Positions 5,262 through 5,369 of a stretch of DNA of 5,369 nucleotides are shown here, piece after piece (position 1 is the stretch's first letter; every line of letters starts with the position of its first letter). The notes below the pieces were generated by a model. The model saw nothing but the letters and a program-made list of their open reading frames with translations, had not been told where the DNA came from and did no database searches. The stretch covers positions 1 through 5,369 of the forward strand of contig CAZLZZ010000197.1 of the NCBI GenBank assembly GCA_964564165.1. Direction: 5' to 3'. A program made the translations under genes and the position numbers. The DNA comes from NORP309 sp964564165 (GTDB lineage Bacteria > Pseudomonadota > Gammaproteobacteria > Xanthomonadales > Marinicellaceae).

Positions 5262-5369
5262 TTCATTGTGACAAACCACTAACTAATGATAAAATTCTTT
5301 AGAAAAATTAGACGAAAAATGCTGACTGAAAATAAGTTCGGAAAATATCTGATTTATGCAATCGGAGAA
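5256..5369 (+). mobile_element. Start of a second integron-like cassette (runs off the window)
   Basis: The second cassette would begin at T5256 after the GTTGTGC core. Its gene starts at 5286, after a 30-nt leader. The cassette's own attC-like repeat is not in the window. If the model is right, its outer arm should read GAAGCACAAC, the reverse complement of 5255-5264. Confidence 0.5.
5286..5369 (+). CDS. DUF6090-like small membrane protein, 5' fragment
   Basis: Only the first 28 codons are present, open to the last base of the window. The peptide begins MIKFFRKIRRKMLTENKF and continues to LIYAIGE. This closely matches my memory of the N-terminus of DUF6090 proteins, which go on with a single hydrophobic segment (EIVLVVIGILIA-type) and a cytoplasmic or periplasmic tail. 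The family is mostly seen in Bacteroidota and has no established function. The basic start (MIKFFRKIRRK) before a predicted membrane segment fits a positive-inside orientation. There is no Shine-Dalgarno sequence (taactaATG), as is common in Bacteroidota. The transmembrane part lies outside the window, so this is a family match on a short stretch. Confidence 0.72.
   Translation, partial: MIKFFRKIRRKMLTENKFGKYLIYAIGE

Noticed and set aside
1..5369. CRISPR arrays, tRNA and rRNA genes
   Set aside because: No regularly spaced direct repeats, and no cloverleaf or rRNA-like sequence was seen on either strand.

Overview
The window looks like a bacterial chromosome segment with a short integron-like gene-cassette array inserted beside a core metabolic gene. 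The left part (about 1-2310) holds a small inverted-repeat element, a VapBC toxin-antitoxin operon and a complete class III alcohol dehydrogenase (FrmA/AdhC). The FrmA sequence and the VapBC type fit a gammaproteobacterium-like host, though this is inference without a database search. The right part (about 2367-5369) is more AT-rich. Its two cassette genes have no clear Shine-Dalgarno sequence, and the last one resembles a protein family I know from Bacteroidota, so horizontal transfer is likely.

Layout. Positions 37-202 are a ~166-bp MITE-like element with 18-bp inverted ends and CTAG at both edges; it abuts the stop codon of vapC. vapB and vapC (minus strand, 199-848) form a TAATG-coupled operon with a good sigma70-type promoter and a palindrome over the -10. 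After a 351-bp gap without a convincing gene comes frmA (plus strand, 1201-2310). A hairpin at 2329-2354 separates it from a convergent tyrosine recombinase (minus, 2367-3209).

The main finding is the arrangement to the right of that recombinase. It reads leftward, away from a recombination-like core site (3290-3296). Immediately right of the core is a DUF262-DUF1524 (GmrSD/SspE-like) predicted anti-phage nuclease gene, split by one frameshift, on the plus strand. After it comes a ~130-bp imperfect inverted repeat (5130-5261) built like an integron attC site. That repeat ends in a second copy of the GTTGTGY core, and 24 bp after that core begins a new gene whose start matches the DUF6090 small membrane protein family. 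The first ten bases from the leading core (3290-3299) are the perfect reverse complement of the outer arm of the attC-like repeat at the far end of the same cassette (5130-5139). The trailing core matches that arm for only six bases. This own-leading-edge complementarity is a hallmark of integron cassettes, because the attC site is split when the circular cassette integrates.

The recombinase has all tyrosine-recombinase catalytic residues but is only 280 aa and appears to lack the extra IntI-specific segment before the HxxR motif. The system therefore looks like an integron built around a XerD-like enzyme, carrying at least one predicted defence cassette. Canonical IntI-based integron detection could miss it.
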